A DNA stretch of 50,544 bases, from contig JBBRNH010000034.1 of assembly GCA_038230415.1 (NCBI GenBank), forward strand, positions 1 through 50,544. The letters are read 5' to 3'. The position numbers and the translations under genes are program-made. Origin of the DNA: JBBRNH01 sp038230415. Lineage in GTDB: Bacteria; Bacteroidota; Bacteroidia; Cytophagales; Spirosomataceae. The notes under the pieces were generated by a model. It did no database searches, was not told where the DNA came from, and saw only the letters and a program-made list of their open reading frames with translations. Positions 17,502 to 25,136 of this stretch are shown in pieces (position 1 is the first letter of the stretch; every line of letters starts with the position of its first letter).

Positions 17502-18623
17502 TCACAACCACTTCCCCACCGCTTTCAGGCTTTCGATGTTGTGAACCGGGGCAAAAACATCGAGAAACGGCATGGCGGCTTCCATGGCCGAAACCGTTGG
17601 CCGAAATGCCGGATTGCCCGCCAACGGGTTGAGCCAGACCAATTTGCGGGCTTTGGCTTTTATCCGGCTCAAACTATCGGTGAGCAGTTCCACGTCGCCG
17701 GTGTCCCAGCCGTCGCTCAGGATGATGACGAGCGTTTGGCTGTCCACGAGGGTCAGGTAGCTATGCGTAAATTCCTGCAACGACCCGCCGATTTTGGTGC
17801 CACCGCCCCAGCCCGTCACGGTTTGGGAGAGGTGTTTGATGGCATCGGCAAAGGGTCGGTTTTTGAGCGCGGGCGTAATCCGGTACAGGTTTGTGCTGAA
17901 CGCGAACGTTTCGATGCGCCGGAAAACGGTCTGAAACGCATACATGAACTGAATCAGAAACGTGCTGTATAAGTCCATTGACTGGCTCACATCGGCCAGA
18001 ATCACCACTTTCAGCCGGTTTTTGCGCGGCTTTTTGTAGGCTAACTCCACCAATTCGCCCCCGCGACGCAGGTTTTTTCGGAGCGTCTGCCGCAAATCAA
18101 ACTGCCGGACGGTGGTGGTTTTTTGGTGTCGGCGGTTGGCACGGCGGGCCAGCGTGAGCGAGAGTTCGCGGATGCGCTGCATGAGTTCGGGCAGGTCATC
18201 GGCGGGGACAAGCGAAAAATCCTGCTGCGCCAACGCTTCCTGCGTCGAATACGTGGTGAGTTCGGTTTCGTCGGTCGGCTCATTACCAAACAGCCACGAT
18301 TTTAATTGGTTGAAACTCGGTTGCGGACTGGAAACCGGGCGTTGCTGATTGGGGTCGTCTTTGCGTTTGGCATCCACCGCCGTGTCTAACTCTTTCCAGT
18401 ATTGGGCAAACAGCCGATCAAAAAGCGGCAAATCGGCGGCCCGGCGGCAGAACGTAGTGCGGAACGCCAGCCGAAAATCCTCGCGCAATCCAATGTCCAC
18501 GTAACCGAGGGCAAGCAGGGCAGTGGCTTCATCGTCGGGGCCGATACTGAGGCCGCTTTCGCGCAGAAACCGGCAAAACGAGACGATGTTTTCGGGCAGG
18601 GTTAGTTTGCGGGTGATGAGCAT
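17502..18623 (-). CDS. VWA domain protein, CoxE-like
   Basis: A 373-residue protein. The N-terminal half is the helical CoxE/VWA-CoxE region (VSFCRFLRESGLSIGPDDEATAL); the C-terminal half is a von Willebrand A domain with an intact MIDAS: DVSQS near residues 208-212, the Thr in GGGTKIGG and the Asp in LSDGWDTGD. In the CO dehydrogenase system CoxD (MoxR AAA ATPase) and CoxE act together to mature the molybdenum-copper or related active site. The MoxR gene lies upstream on the same strand but is separated from this gene by an oppositely oriented Rpn gene, so this gene needs its own promoter or readthrough past that insert. Confidence 0.88.
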   Translation of the reverse strand: MLITRKLTLPENIVSFCRFLRESGLSIGPDDEATALLALGYVDIGLREDFRLAFRTTFCRRAADLPLFDRLFAQYWKELDTAVDAKRKDDPNQQRPVSSPQPSFNQLKSWLFGNEPTDETELTTYSTQEALAQQDFSLVPADDLPELMQRIRELSLTLARRANRRHQKTTTVRQFDLRQTLRKNLRRGGELVELAYKKPRKNRLKVVILADVSQSMDLYSTFLIQFMYAFQTVFRRIETFAFSTNLYRITPALKNRPFADAIKHLSQTVTGWGGGTKIGGSLQEFTHSYLTLVDSQTLVIILSDGWDTGDVELLTDSLSRIKAKARKLVWLNPLAGNPAFRPTVSAMEAAMPFLDVFAPVHNIESLKAVGKWL

Positions 18624-18638
18624 GGGATGAGTAATCGG

Positions 18639-18668
18639 TTGATTAGAAGGCAGTTTTATGTAATTTTA
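18639..18668 (+). promoter_or_regulatory. Candidate Bacteroidota promoter of the Rpn gene
   Basis: TTG at 18639-18641 and TAATTTTA at 18661-18668 with 19 bases between them; the -7 box differs from TAnnTTTG only at the last base. It lies 23 bases before the Rpn start codon, between two divergent genes. Confidence 0.5.
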
Positions 18669-18690
18669 CAGACACTCAATCTACAAAACA

Positions 18691-19500
18691 ATGACGCTCG
18701 GCAGTTTAGATAACGAAGTGATTTTCAAGAAAGCCTTCACGGATAAACTCGTTTTTACCTCGTTTGTACACGATGTGCTGGGTCTTGACGTAGAAGTAGA
18801 TAAAATCGAGACCGAAAAAAAATTTGAGCCAAAGGTCGGCTACATTGACTTCGAGTTAGATATTTTTGCCGAAACCGTTGATAAACGCATTGTGATTGAA
18901 ATCCAGCGCATCGAATACGACAATAACTTTGACCGATTTCTGCACTATTTTTTGATGGCGATTGCCGAGCAACAAAAGCGGTCGAGAGCGTATGGAATAG
19001 GGCAAACGGTTTATGTGATTGTTGTATTGACGACCCCTTACAAAATCAGCGAAAAAAACGGTCAGCCAATTAAAGACGAAGTATTATTGATGAGGTTGAA
19101 CCCAAAAACATTAGATGGTCAGGAGCGCGATTTGTACGGCCATCAATTTGTTTGCTTAAACCCAAACCATCAGGACGATACTACGCCCCAGCCCATTCGT
19201 GACTGGCTTCAATTGATTTACCAATCTATTCACAACCCCGAAAATCCCACGATCAATCAACTAAACGAAGGCATTCGTCGGGCCGCTGACCTCATCAGTT
19301 TTGAAAATTTAACGCCTGAAGAACGTAGGTTCAGTAAAGATAAAGAGTCCGCTAAAATTGTTGTTGCGGCATTCCAGCATGAAGCCTTTGTTGAGGTTGC
19401 GACTAATATGTTGCGCGCTGGCATGGCGGTCGAAGTAGTCGCGTCAATGACAAACCTGACGATTGAACAGGTAAATAAAATTGCGGGCGGGCTGAGATAA
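18691..19500 (+). CDS. Rpn family recombination-promoting nuclease / putative transposase
   Basis: A 269-residue protein of the PD-(D/E)XK nuclease family transposase group (Rpn/YhgA-like, TIGR01784 type). The N-terminus DNEVIFKKAFTDK, the nuclease core DFELDIFAETVDKRIVIEIQ (about residues 52-71) and DRFLHYFLMAIAEQQ are characteristic. The C-terminal part (HEAFVEVATNMLRAGMAVEVVASMTNLTIEQVNKIAG) is the helical tail often found in these proteins. Its DNA is more AT-rich than the flanks: about 40% GC in the lines at 18721 and 19021. It lies in opposite orientation between the CoxE- and CoxD-like genes, so it is probably an insertion. No terminal inverted repeats or target duplications are evident. 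Confidence 0.85.
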   Translation: MTLGSLDNEVIFKKAFTDKLVFTSFVHDVLGLDVEVDKIETEKKFEPKVGYIDFELDIFAETVDKRIVIEIQRIEYDNNFDRFLHYFLMAIAEQQKRSRAYGIGQTVYVIVVLTTPYKISEKNGQPIKDEVLLMRLNPKTLDGQERDLYGHQFVCLNPNHQDDTTPQPIRDWLQLIYQSIHNPENPTINQLNEGIRRAADLISFENLTPEERRFSKDKESAKIVVAAFQHEAFVEVATNMLRAGMAVEVVASMTNLTIEQVNKIAGGLR

Positions 19501-19516
19501 CGTGCCAATGGATTAC

Positions 19517-19558
19517 CGTCCCTTTTTTCCTTCCTCCCTTTCGTCCTTTGTCCTTTAC
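19517..19558. repeat. Polypurine/polypyrimidine tract at the 3' end of the MoxR gene
   Basis: Read on the minus strand, words of the type AAAGGACAAAGGACG and AAGGGAGGAAGG follow directly from the TAA stop of the MoxR gene at 19555-19557. It is a low-complexity, internally repeated tract with no pairing arms. It forms most of the gap between the Rpn and MoxR genes. Confidence 0.55.
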
Positions 19559-20472
19559 AAAGTATCCCACTTAGAAATCACCCCGGCGCGTTCGTATAAC
19601 TCGGTGAGCGAGAGTTGCGTTTGCCGGATGTCTTTCCAGTCTTTCAGCACCACACCGAGGGTTTCTTCGATCAGCGATTTGTCTAAGTGCGTGAAATGCA
19701 GCGACGATAACGCCGTTGCCCAATCCAGCGTTTCGGCGATGCCGGGCGTTTTTTCTAAGCGCAGTTGCCGCAACTCCCGCATAAACGCACAGATTTGCTC
19801 GGCCAGCCGGGGGTTGATGTTTGGCACTTTGCCCAGCACAATACTCAGTTCTTTGTCATAGTCGGGGTAGTCAATATAGACGTACAAACACCGTCGGCGG
19901 AGGGCTTCGGAGAGTTCGCGGACGCGGTTGCCCGTCACCACCACGTGCGGGATGTGCGTGGCGCGGATGGTGCCGATTTCGGGGATGGTAATCTGCCAGT
20001 CAGACAGCACTTCGAGCAGAAAACTTTCAAACTCTTCGTCGGCCCGGTCCACTTCGTCAATCAGCAGCACGGGTGATTTATGGTGGGTGATAGCTTGCAG
20101 CAACGGGCGTTTCAGCAGAAAGGTATCCGAAAACAAATCCTGTTCCTGCGCGGCAACCGACTGATTATCAATGCTTTGCTTGCCCGAAACTTCCAGCATT
20201 TTCAGGTGCAGGAGTTGCCGCTGGTAATTCCATTCATACAGCGCGTGGCTGGCATCAAGCCCTTCGTAGCACTGCAACCGGATCAGGTCGGTGTCAAGGG
20301 CGCGGGCCATAACCTTCGCAATTTCGGTTTTGCCGACCCCCGCCGGGCCTTCGATGAGCAGCGGTTTCTGGAGTTGGATAGATAAAAAAACCGACATCAC
20401 AATCTGCGGGTCGGTGATATAGCCCTGATTAGCAAGGAGTTCCTGAATGGTTTCGCGGGTATGATTTTGCAT
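19555..20472 (-). CDS. MoxR family AAA ATPase, CoxD-like
   Basis: A 305-residue MoxR-type AAA+ ATPase. Walker A is GPAGVGKTE (about residues 41-49), Walker B is VLLIDEVDRAD (about 135-145), followed by sensor region VVTGNRVRELSEALRRRCLYVYIDYP. MoxR proteins act as chaperones for metallo-enzyme maturation together with a VWA partner; here the natural partner is the CoxE-like gene at 17502-18623. It follows the FAD subunit gene in the Mo-hydroxylase cluster, after a 143-base gap holding a large inverted repeat. Confidence 0.92.
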   Translation of the reverse strand: MQNHTRETIQELLANQGYITDPQIVMSVFLSIQLQKPLLIEGPAGVGKTEIAKVMARALDTDLIRLQCYEGLDASHALYEWNYQRQLLHLKMLEVSGKQSIDNQSVAAQEQDLFSDTFLLKRPLLQAITHHKSPVLLIDEVDRADEEFESFLLEVLSDWQITIPEIGTIRATHIPHVVVTGNRVRELSEALRRRCLYVYIDYPDYDKELSIVLGKVPNINPRLAEQICAFMRELRQLRLEKTPGIAETLDWATALSSLHFTHLDKSLIEETLGVVLKDWKDIRQTQLSLTELYERAGVISKWDTL

Positions 20473-20492
20473 AATTGACTAAAAGATAGAAA

Positions 20493-20586
20493 GCGGATGA
20501 CGCAGATTTCAAAGGATTCACGCAGATTTTTTTTCTTAAATTGACATAAGAAATCTGCGTGAATCCTTTGAATCTGCGTCATCCGC
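20493..20586. repeat. Inverted repeat, about 37-bp arms
   Basis: The left arm 20493-20529 (beginning GCGGATGACGCAGATT) and right arm 20551-20586 are reverse complements over their whole length except one extra T in the left arm. The spacer is T-rich and AT-rich. It fills the gap between the FAD subunit and MoxR genes and could fold into a long RNA hairpin. It has the form of a miniature palindromic mobile repeat. Confidence 0.85.
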
Positions 20587-20615
20587 CCGGGCCGCCGGTG
20601 CGGTTCTATAAAACG

Positions 20616-21419
20616 CTACGCTACTGCCGCCAACGCCCGTTTCAGATACACATTGGCTAAGTGCAGCCGGTAGGCTTCCGATGCGTAATGATCCGACATA
20701 ATTGACTGACCGGCAGCCGCTTGTGCAACATCCTGCCCGTTGTTTAGACTGTTTTCTGCCGCCATATCCCGAAACGGAGCCTCCGATACGCCCGAAAACG
20801 CCACCGTCACCTTGCCCTCCGCCGATTTCACCACCGCACAGCCCACAATGGCATAACGCGAGGCTGGCTGGGCAAATTTCTGGTAGGTTGACTTAGCCCC
20901 CGCCGAGACCGGCACCCGAACCTGGGTGATAATCTCGCCATCGGCTAAGGCCGTGCTGAACAGCCCCGTGAAGAACTCCGCCGAATGAATCGAACGACTG
21001 CCACTTGCGCCTTCAACCACGATGGTGGAATTAGCGGCCAGCACCATGGCGGGCCAGTCGGCAGAGGGGTCGGCGTGGGCCAACGAGCCGCCGATGGTGC
21101 CGCGATGCCGCACTGCCGGGTCGCCGATATGCCCCGCGCCTTCGGCAAACATGGGCAGGTGTTGCTGCACCAAGGCCGATTCTGAAATCTGCGAATGGGT
21201 TGCACTCGCGCCAATCACCAACTCATCGCCATCTACGGTGATGGTTTTGAGTTCGGGAATCCGGCCAATGTCCACCAGCATATCGGGCGCACTAAGCCGG
21301 AGTTTCATGGCCGGGATAAGACTGTGGCCGCCAGAGAGGGCTTTTGCGCCGTCGGCCAGCATAGAAACAGCTTCCGAGATGCTGCCCGCACGTTTGTATT
21401 GAAAAGGGTAGGTTATCAT
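20616..21419 (-). CDS. FAD-binding medium subunit of xanthine dehydrogenase family, CoxM-like
   Basis: A 267-residue flavoprotein subunit. FAD-binding motifs are seen: AKALSGGHSLIPAMKLRL (about residues 26-43) and TIGGSLAHADPSADWPA (about 107-123). It would accept electrons from the 2Fe-2S subunit and pass them to NAD+, quinone or another acceptor. The length is slightly short for CoxM (about 290 residues) but complete at both ends. It lies between the CoxL-like and MoxR genes on the same strand. Confidence 0.92.
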   Translation of the reverse strand: MITYPFQYKRAGSISEAVSMLADGAKALSGGHSLIPAMKLRLSAPDMLVDIGRIPELKTITVDGDELVIGASATHSQISESALVQQHLPMFAEGAGHIGDPAVRHRGTIGGSLAHADPSADWPAMVLAANSTIVVEGASGSRSIHSAEFFTGLFSTALADGEIITQVRVPVSAGAKSTYQKFAQPASRYAIVGCAVVKSAEGKVTVAFSGVSEAPFRDMAAENSLNNGQDVAQAAAGQSIMSDHYASEAYRLHLANVYLKRALAAVA

Positions 21420-21440
21420 GGATTTAGTTTGTGGTTCGTG

Positions 21441-21485
21441 GTTTGTGGTTTGTAGTTGACCGAATAGTAACTACAAACCACAAAC
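21441..21485. repeat. Inverted repeat GTTTGTGGTTTGTAGTT
   Basis: GTTTGTGGTTTGTAGTT at 21441-21457 is exactly complementary to 21469-21485 over an 11-base spacer. The same 17-mer occurs as a single copy at 23877-23893, in the next gap of the same operon. Flanking copies of GTGGTT words extend it. Confidence 0.85.
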
Positions 21486-21497
21486 TACAAACGTTTT

Positions 21498-23870
21498 TCA
21501 CTGCATTGCCAGCCAAACCCGCTCCGGGGTCATCGGCATCACGATGTCTTTTGGTTTGTAGCCGCCACTCCAGAGCGCGTCAATCACGGCGTTTACCACC
21601 GATGGCGTTGAGCCAATGGCACCGGCCTCGCCCGCGCCTTTCACCCCCAGCGGGTTGTGGGGGCAGGGCGTAACCTGACGGTCGGTCTCGAACATCGGCA
21701 GGTCGTCGGCGCGGGGCATACAGTAGTCCATGTACGACCCGTTGGTGAGTTGCCCGTTTTCGTCGTAAATCGTTCCCTCAAACATCGCCTGACCGATGCC
21801 CTGCGCCAGTCCGCCGTGAATCTGACCGTCCACAATCATCGGGTTAATTACGTTGCCCACGTCATCAACGGCAATCATGCGGGTCAGCGTTGTTTTGCCG
21901 GTTTCTTTGTCCACCTCAACCACCGCAATGTGACAGCCGAAGGGGTAAGTGAAGTTGGCCGGGTCGTAGAAGCTCGAAAAATCAAGCCCTGGTTCCAGAC
22001 CCGCCGGATACACGTGCGGCACGTAGGCCGTGAGCGACACATCGCCAAAACTGATTGACTTGTCGGTGCCTTTCACCGTCCATTTACCCTCGGCGTACTC
22101 TAAATCTCCGGCGGCACATTCGAGTTTATGAGCCGCAATCTTGGCTCCTTTTTCCAGGATTTTGTCAATACTTTTCACGATGGCCGAGCCACCCACCGCC
22201 AGCGACCGTGAGCCGTAGGTTCCCATGCCGAAGGCAATCGTGTCTGAATCACCGTGAATCAGGTCAACGTCTTCCATCGGGATACCGAGTTTGTCGGCCA
22301 CCACCTGTACGAATTTTGTTTCGTGGCCCTGCCCGTGCGAGTGCGAGCCGGTAAAGACGCTCACTTTGCCCGTTGGCTGCACCCGTACCTGCGCCGACTC
22401 GAACAAACCCGCCCGCGCACCGAGCGCACCAACCACCGCCGAGGGCGCAATACCGCAGGCCTCTACATACGTCGAGAAACCCACACCGAGGAGTTTATTG
22501 GTCTTGGCGGCTTCGGCCTGCGCGGCCCGGAAATCAGCGTAACCCAGCATTTCCAGACCGCGTGTCAGGATGCCGTGATAGTTTCCTGAATCGTATTGCA
22601 ACGCCACTTGTGTCTGATAACCAGGCTGTTCGACACCATCGAACGGCGGAATAAAGTTCTGGAACCGTAGCGCGGTCGGGTCTTTACCCATTTCGAGCGC
22701 GGCCAAGTCAATCAGCCGTTCGAGGAGGTAGGTGGCTTCGGGCCGACCGGCTCCCCGGTAGGCATCAACGGCAACGGTATGGGTAAACACACACGTCATG
22801 TCAATGTTGATTTTGGGCGTGGTATAAACGCCCTGCAACAGCGTTCCGTGCAGGTAGGTTGGCACGGCGGGCGCAAACGTTGAGAGGTAAGCACCCATGT
22901 TGGCAACGGTTTTGATCCGCAGACCGACGATGTTACCGTCGGCATCGAAACCCATCTCGGCTTTCGACGAATGGTCACGACCGTGCGCGTCGGTCAAAAA
23001 CGCTTCTGACCGATCCGAAGTCCATTTTACGGGTTGCCCGATTTGTTTGGAGGCCCAGGTCACGAGGGCTTCTTCGGTGTAGTGGTAAATTTTTGAGCCA
23101 AAGCCACCGCCCACGTCCGGCCCGACTACGCGCACTTTATGTTCGGGAATACCGAGTACAAACGCGCACATCAGCAACCGGATCAGGTGCGGGTTTTGGG
23201 TTGAGGTATAGAGCGTGTATTTGTCCGCCGTTTCGTCGTAGGAGCCGATATAGGCGCGGGGTTCCATCGCGTTTGGCACCACGCGCTGATTCACGAAATC
23301 TAACTGCGTAATGTGAGCCGCCGTTGCCATTGCCGCGTCCACTTCTTCGATGGGGTTGCCAAACGTCCAGTCAAATGCCTTATTATCAGGGAATTGCGCG
23401 TGTACTTTGGGCGCACCGGGTTTGAGCGCGTCGGCGGGGCTGGCGATGGCATCGAGTTCTTCCCATTCCACGTTCACCATCTCCGATACGTCAATGGCAA
23501 TTTCTTTGGTTTCGGCAATGACCACCGCCACCGCATCGCCGACGTGCTTGGCCGTCTCGCCGAGGGCAATCAGCATCGGGTGTTTGGGTTCGCGCATGGT
23601 CTCGCCACTGCGGAAATTCACCTGCCAGCCGCACGGAACGCCGTTGATGGCGGCTACGTCGGCCCCGGTATAAATAGCGATAACGCCGGGAACGGCTTTG
23701 GCCTCGGTGAGGTCAATGCTCAGGACGCGGGCGTGGGCGTAGGGGCTACGCACGAAGTGGGCGTGCAGCATTCCGGGCAGCACGATGTCGTCGGTGTACC
23801 GACCTTTTCCGGTGATAAAACGCTTGTCTTCCCGGCGTTTCACTGATTCACCAATATACCGATTGCTCAT
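21498..23870 (-). CDS. Molybdopterin-binding subunit of xanthine dehydrogenase family, form II CoxL-like
   Basis: A 790-residue catalytic subunit binding the molybdenum cytosine/pterin cofactor. The N-terminus IGESVKRREDKRFITGKGRYTDD and GPDVGGGFGSK are family hallmarks. The active-site loop reads AYRGAGR (about residues 366-372). That is the loop of aldehyde oxidases and so-called form II CoxL, not the AYRCSFR of true CO dehydrogenase, which carries the copper-binding Cys. The catalytic Glu is present in GVKGAGEAGAIGS near residue 745. So a hydroxylase for an aldehyde or N-heterocycle is more likely than CO oxidation; the substrate is not readable. Confidence 0.93.
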   Translation of the reverse strand: MSNRYIGESVKRREDKRFITGKGRYTDDIVLPGMLHAHFVRSPYAHARVLSIDLTEAKAVPGVIAIYTGADVAAINGVPCGWQVNFRSGETMREPKHPMLIALGETAKHVGDAVAVVIAETKEIAIDVSEMVNVEWEELDAIASPADALKPGAPKVHAQFPDNKAFDWTFGNPIEEVDAAMATAAHITQLDFVNQRVVPNAMEPRAYIGSYDETADKYTLYTSTQNPHLIRLLMCAFVLGIPEHKVRVVGPDVGGGFGSKIYHYTEEALVTWASKQIGQPVKWTSDRSEAFLTDAHGRDHSSKAEMGFDADGNIVGLRIKTVANMGAYLSTFAPAVPTYLHGTLLQGVYTTPKINIDMTCVFTHTVAVDAYRGAGRPEATYLLERLIDLAALEMGKDPTALRFQNFIPPFDGVEQPGYQTQVALQYDSGNYHGILTRGLEMLGYADFRAAQAEAAKTNKLLGVGFSTYVEACGIAPSAVVGALGARAGLFESAQVRVQPTGKVSVFTGSHSHGQGHETKFVQVVADKLGIPMEDVDLIHGDSDTIAFGMGTYGSRSLAVGGSAIVKSIDKILEKGAKIAAHKLECAAGDLEYAEGKWTVKGTDKSISFGDVSLTAYVPHVYPAGLEPGLDFSSFYDPANFTYPFGCHIAVVEVDKETGKTTLTRMIAVDDVGNVINPMIVDGQIHGGLAQGIGQAMFEGTIYDENGQLTNGSYMDYCMPRADDLPMFETDRQVTPCPHNPLGVKGAGEAGAIGSTPSVVNAVIDALWSGGYKPKDIVMPMTPERVWLAMQ

Positions 23871-23876
23871 AACTTA

Positions 23877-23893
23877 GTTTGTGGTTTGTAGTT
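23877..23893. repeat. Single copy of GTTTGTGGTTTGTAGTT
   Basis: Identical to both arms of the palindrome at 21441-21485. It sits two bases beyond the stop codon of the 2Fe-2S subunit gene (stop at 23896-23898 on the minus strand). Confidence 0.8.
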
Positions 23894-23895
23894 GA

Positions 23896-24426
23896 TTATA
23901 CCGTTTCTGCTACTTCATTGGTCACTACGTCATTCGTCCACAGGTGGGTGTCGGGCAGCAGGGTTGCGGTGGTGTTTTCGGCGGCCCACTGAATTGATTT
24001 CACGATGTTGTGGTAGCCGGTGCAGCGGCAAATGTTGCCTTCGAGAGCCAGCCGGATGTCGGTTTCGGTTGGGTGGGGATTGCGTTTGAGCAGGTCAGCC
24101 GCCGTCATAATCATACCCGGTGTACAGTAACCACACTGCAATCCATGACATTCTTTGAACCCATCCTGAAGCGGGTGCATTTCTCCGCTAACAGCCAATC
24201 CTTCGATGGTTGTGACGGAACAGCCATCGGCCTGAGCCGCCAGAATCGCGCATGATTTGACCGACACCCCGTCGAGGTGGACGGTACAGGTTCCGCACGA
24301 GGACGTATCGCAGCCTACGTGCGTACCCGTTAGTTGCAGGGTTTCGCGGAGGTAATAGACCAGCAATGTGCGGTCTTCAACCTCGGCCTTGCGGGTTTTT
24401 CCGTTTACGGTTATTTCAACTTGCAT
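23896..24426 (-). CDS. 2Fe-2S small subunit of xanthine dehydrogenase family, CoxS-like
   Basis: A 176-residue electron-transfer subunit with two [2Fe-2S] clusters. The plant-ferredoxin-type cluster ligands are Cys38, Cys43, Cys46 and Cys58 (GCDTSSCGTC). The helical C-terminal cluster is bound by Cys97, Cys100, Cys132 and Cys134 (CGYCTPGM and ICRCTGYHNIV). All eight ligands are intact, so the subunit should be functional. It moves electrons from the molybdenum site of the CoxL-like subunit to FAD in the CoxM-like subunit. Confidence 0.95.
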   Translation of the reverse strand: MQVEITVNGKTRKAEVEDRTLLVYYLRETLQLTGTHVGCDTSSCGTCTVHLDGVSVKSCAILAAQADGCSVTTIEGLAVSGEMHPLQDGFKECHGLQCGYCTPGMIMTAADLLKRNPHPTETDIRLALEGNICRCTGYHNIVKSIQWAAENTTATLLPDTHLWTNDVVTNEVAETV

Positions 24427-24443
24427 AGTGGTTTAGTTAAATT

Positions 24444-24554
24444 ATTAATGTATGATGTATAATTTATGATGTATGATGTGTAATGTATGGTGTGTAATGT
24501 ATGGTGTAGGCTCTGAAGGCATCATACATTATATATCATACATCATACATTAAT
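24444..24554. repeat. ATGTATGATG-type inverted and tandem repeat
   Basis: The arms beginning ATTAATGTATGATGTAT (24444) and ending CATCATACATTAAT (24554) are complementary, and TAATGTATGGTGTG-like units are repeated in tandem inside the left half. The right end overlaps the 3' end of the CoxG-like gene and supplies its last two codons and TGA stop (24543-24545 on the minus strand). Confidence 0.8.
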
Positions 24555-24992
24555 TACTGCCAGTTCCTGATCGAAATTGGTAAAAAATTGCTTGGTGAGC
24601 GTGGTAGCAACACCCGAAATTACCCGTTGGCCGGTACGGGCCAGCAACCCGGATAACTTAGCATCACCATCAAAAATGAGTTCTGTTTGATCGGCACCAA
24701 CGGTTTTCAGGGCAATATTGACCAATGCGTCGGCATTGCCGATTTTACTGGTTTGTTTTACGTGCAGGCTGTAGCCTTCGTTTTCACGGATGTTCAGGAG
24801 CGATAAATTACCGGCAAATGAGCCGCTGACGGGTCCAAGTTTGATCTCGGCGAGGGCTTTGTATTGGTTTTCGCCGATGAGTTCGAGCGATGACACGGCA
24901 GGAACAATGCGGGCCAGCGTTTCGGGGTCCATCAGCATAGCCCAGACGGTAGAAACGGGGGCATTCAAGACGTGATTTCCGGTAAGTTGCAT
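24543..24992 (-). CDS. CoxG-like SRPBCC family protein
   Basis: A 149-residue protein of the CoxG (carbon monoxide dehydrogenase subunit G) family with an SRPBCC/START-like fold: MQLTGNHVLNAPVSTVWAMLMDPETLARIVPAVSSLELIG is the typical N-terminus, and GPVSGSFAGNLSLL is also conserved. CoxG proteins are thought to help anchor or recruit the hydroxylase to the membrane. The last residues come from the repeat at 24444-24554. The 144-base gap upstream (24993-25136) holds a weak TATATTTA box on the minus strand, so the coxG-to-coxD run may have its own promoter. Confidence 0.9.
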   Translation of the reverse strand: MQLTGNHVLNAPVSTVWAMLMDPETLARIVPAVSSLELIGENQYKALAEIKLGPVSGSFAGNLSLLNIRENEGYSLHVKQTSKIGNADALVNIALKTVGADQTELIFDGDAKLSGLLARTGQRVISGVATTLTKQFFTNFDQELAVINV

Positions 24993-25136
24993 ACGGGTTT
25001 GTATCTGAAGCCAGACGTAAAACGAAGAGTTGACAGGATTTATACTGGTTAAGAGCCTAAATATAGGCCAACTTTATCGTCAGTTTATACAACGTTTCGA
25101 TTTAGATAGAATTTTACCCGGAACTGATAGAATTGG

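Noticed and set aside
18624..19554. A complete insertion sequence around the Rpn gene
   Set aside because: No terminal inverted repeats or target duplications could be identified at either side, so only the gene is annotated.
21498..23870. Annotation as an aerobic CO dehydrogenase
   Set aside because: The active-site loop is AYRGAGR without the copper-binding cysteine of AYRCSFR, so CO oxidation is not supported.
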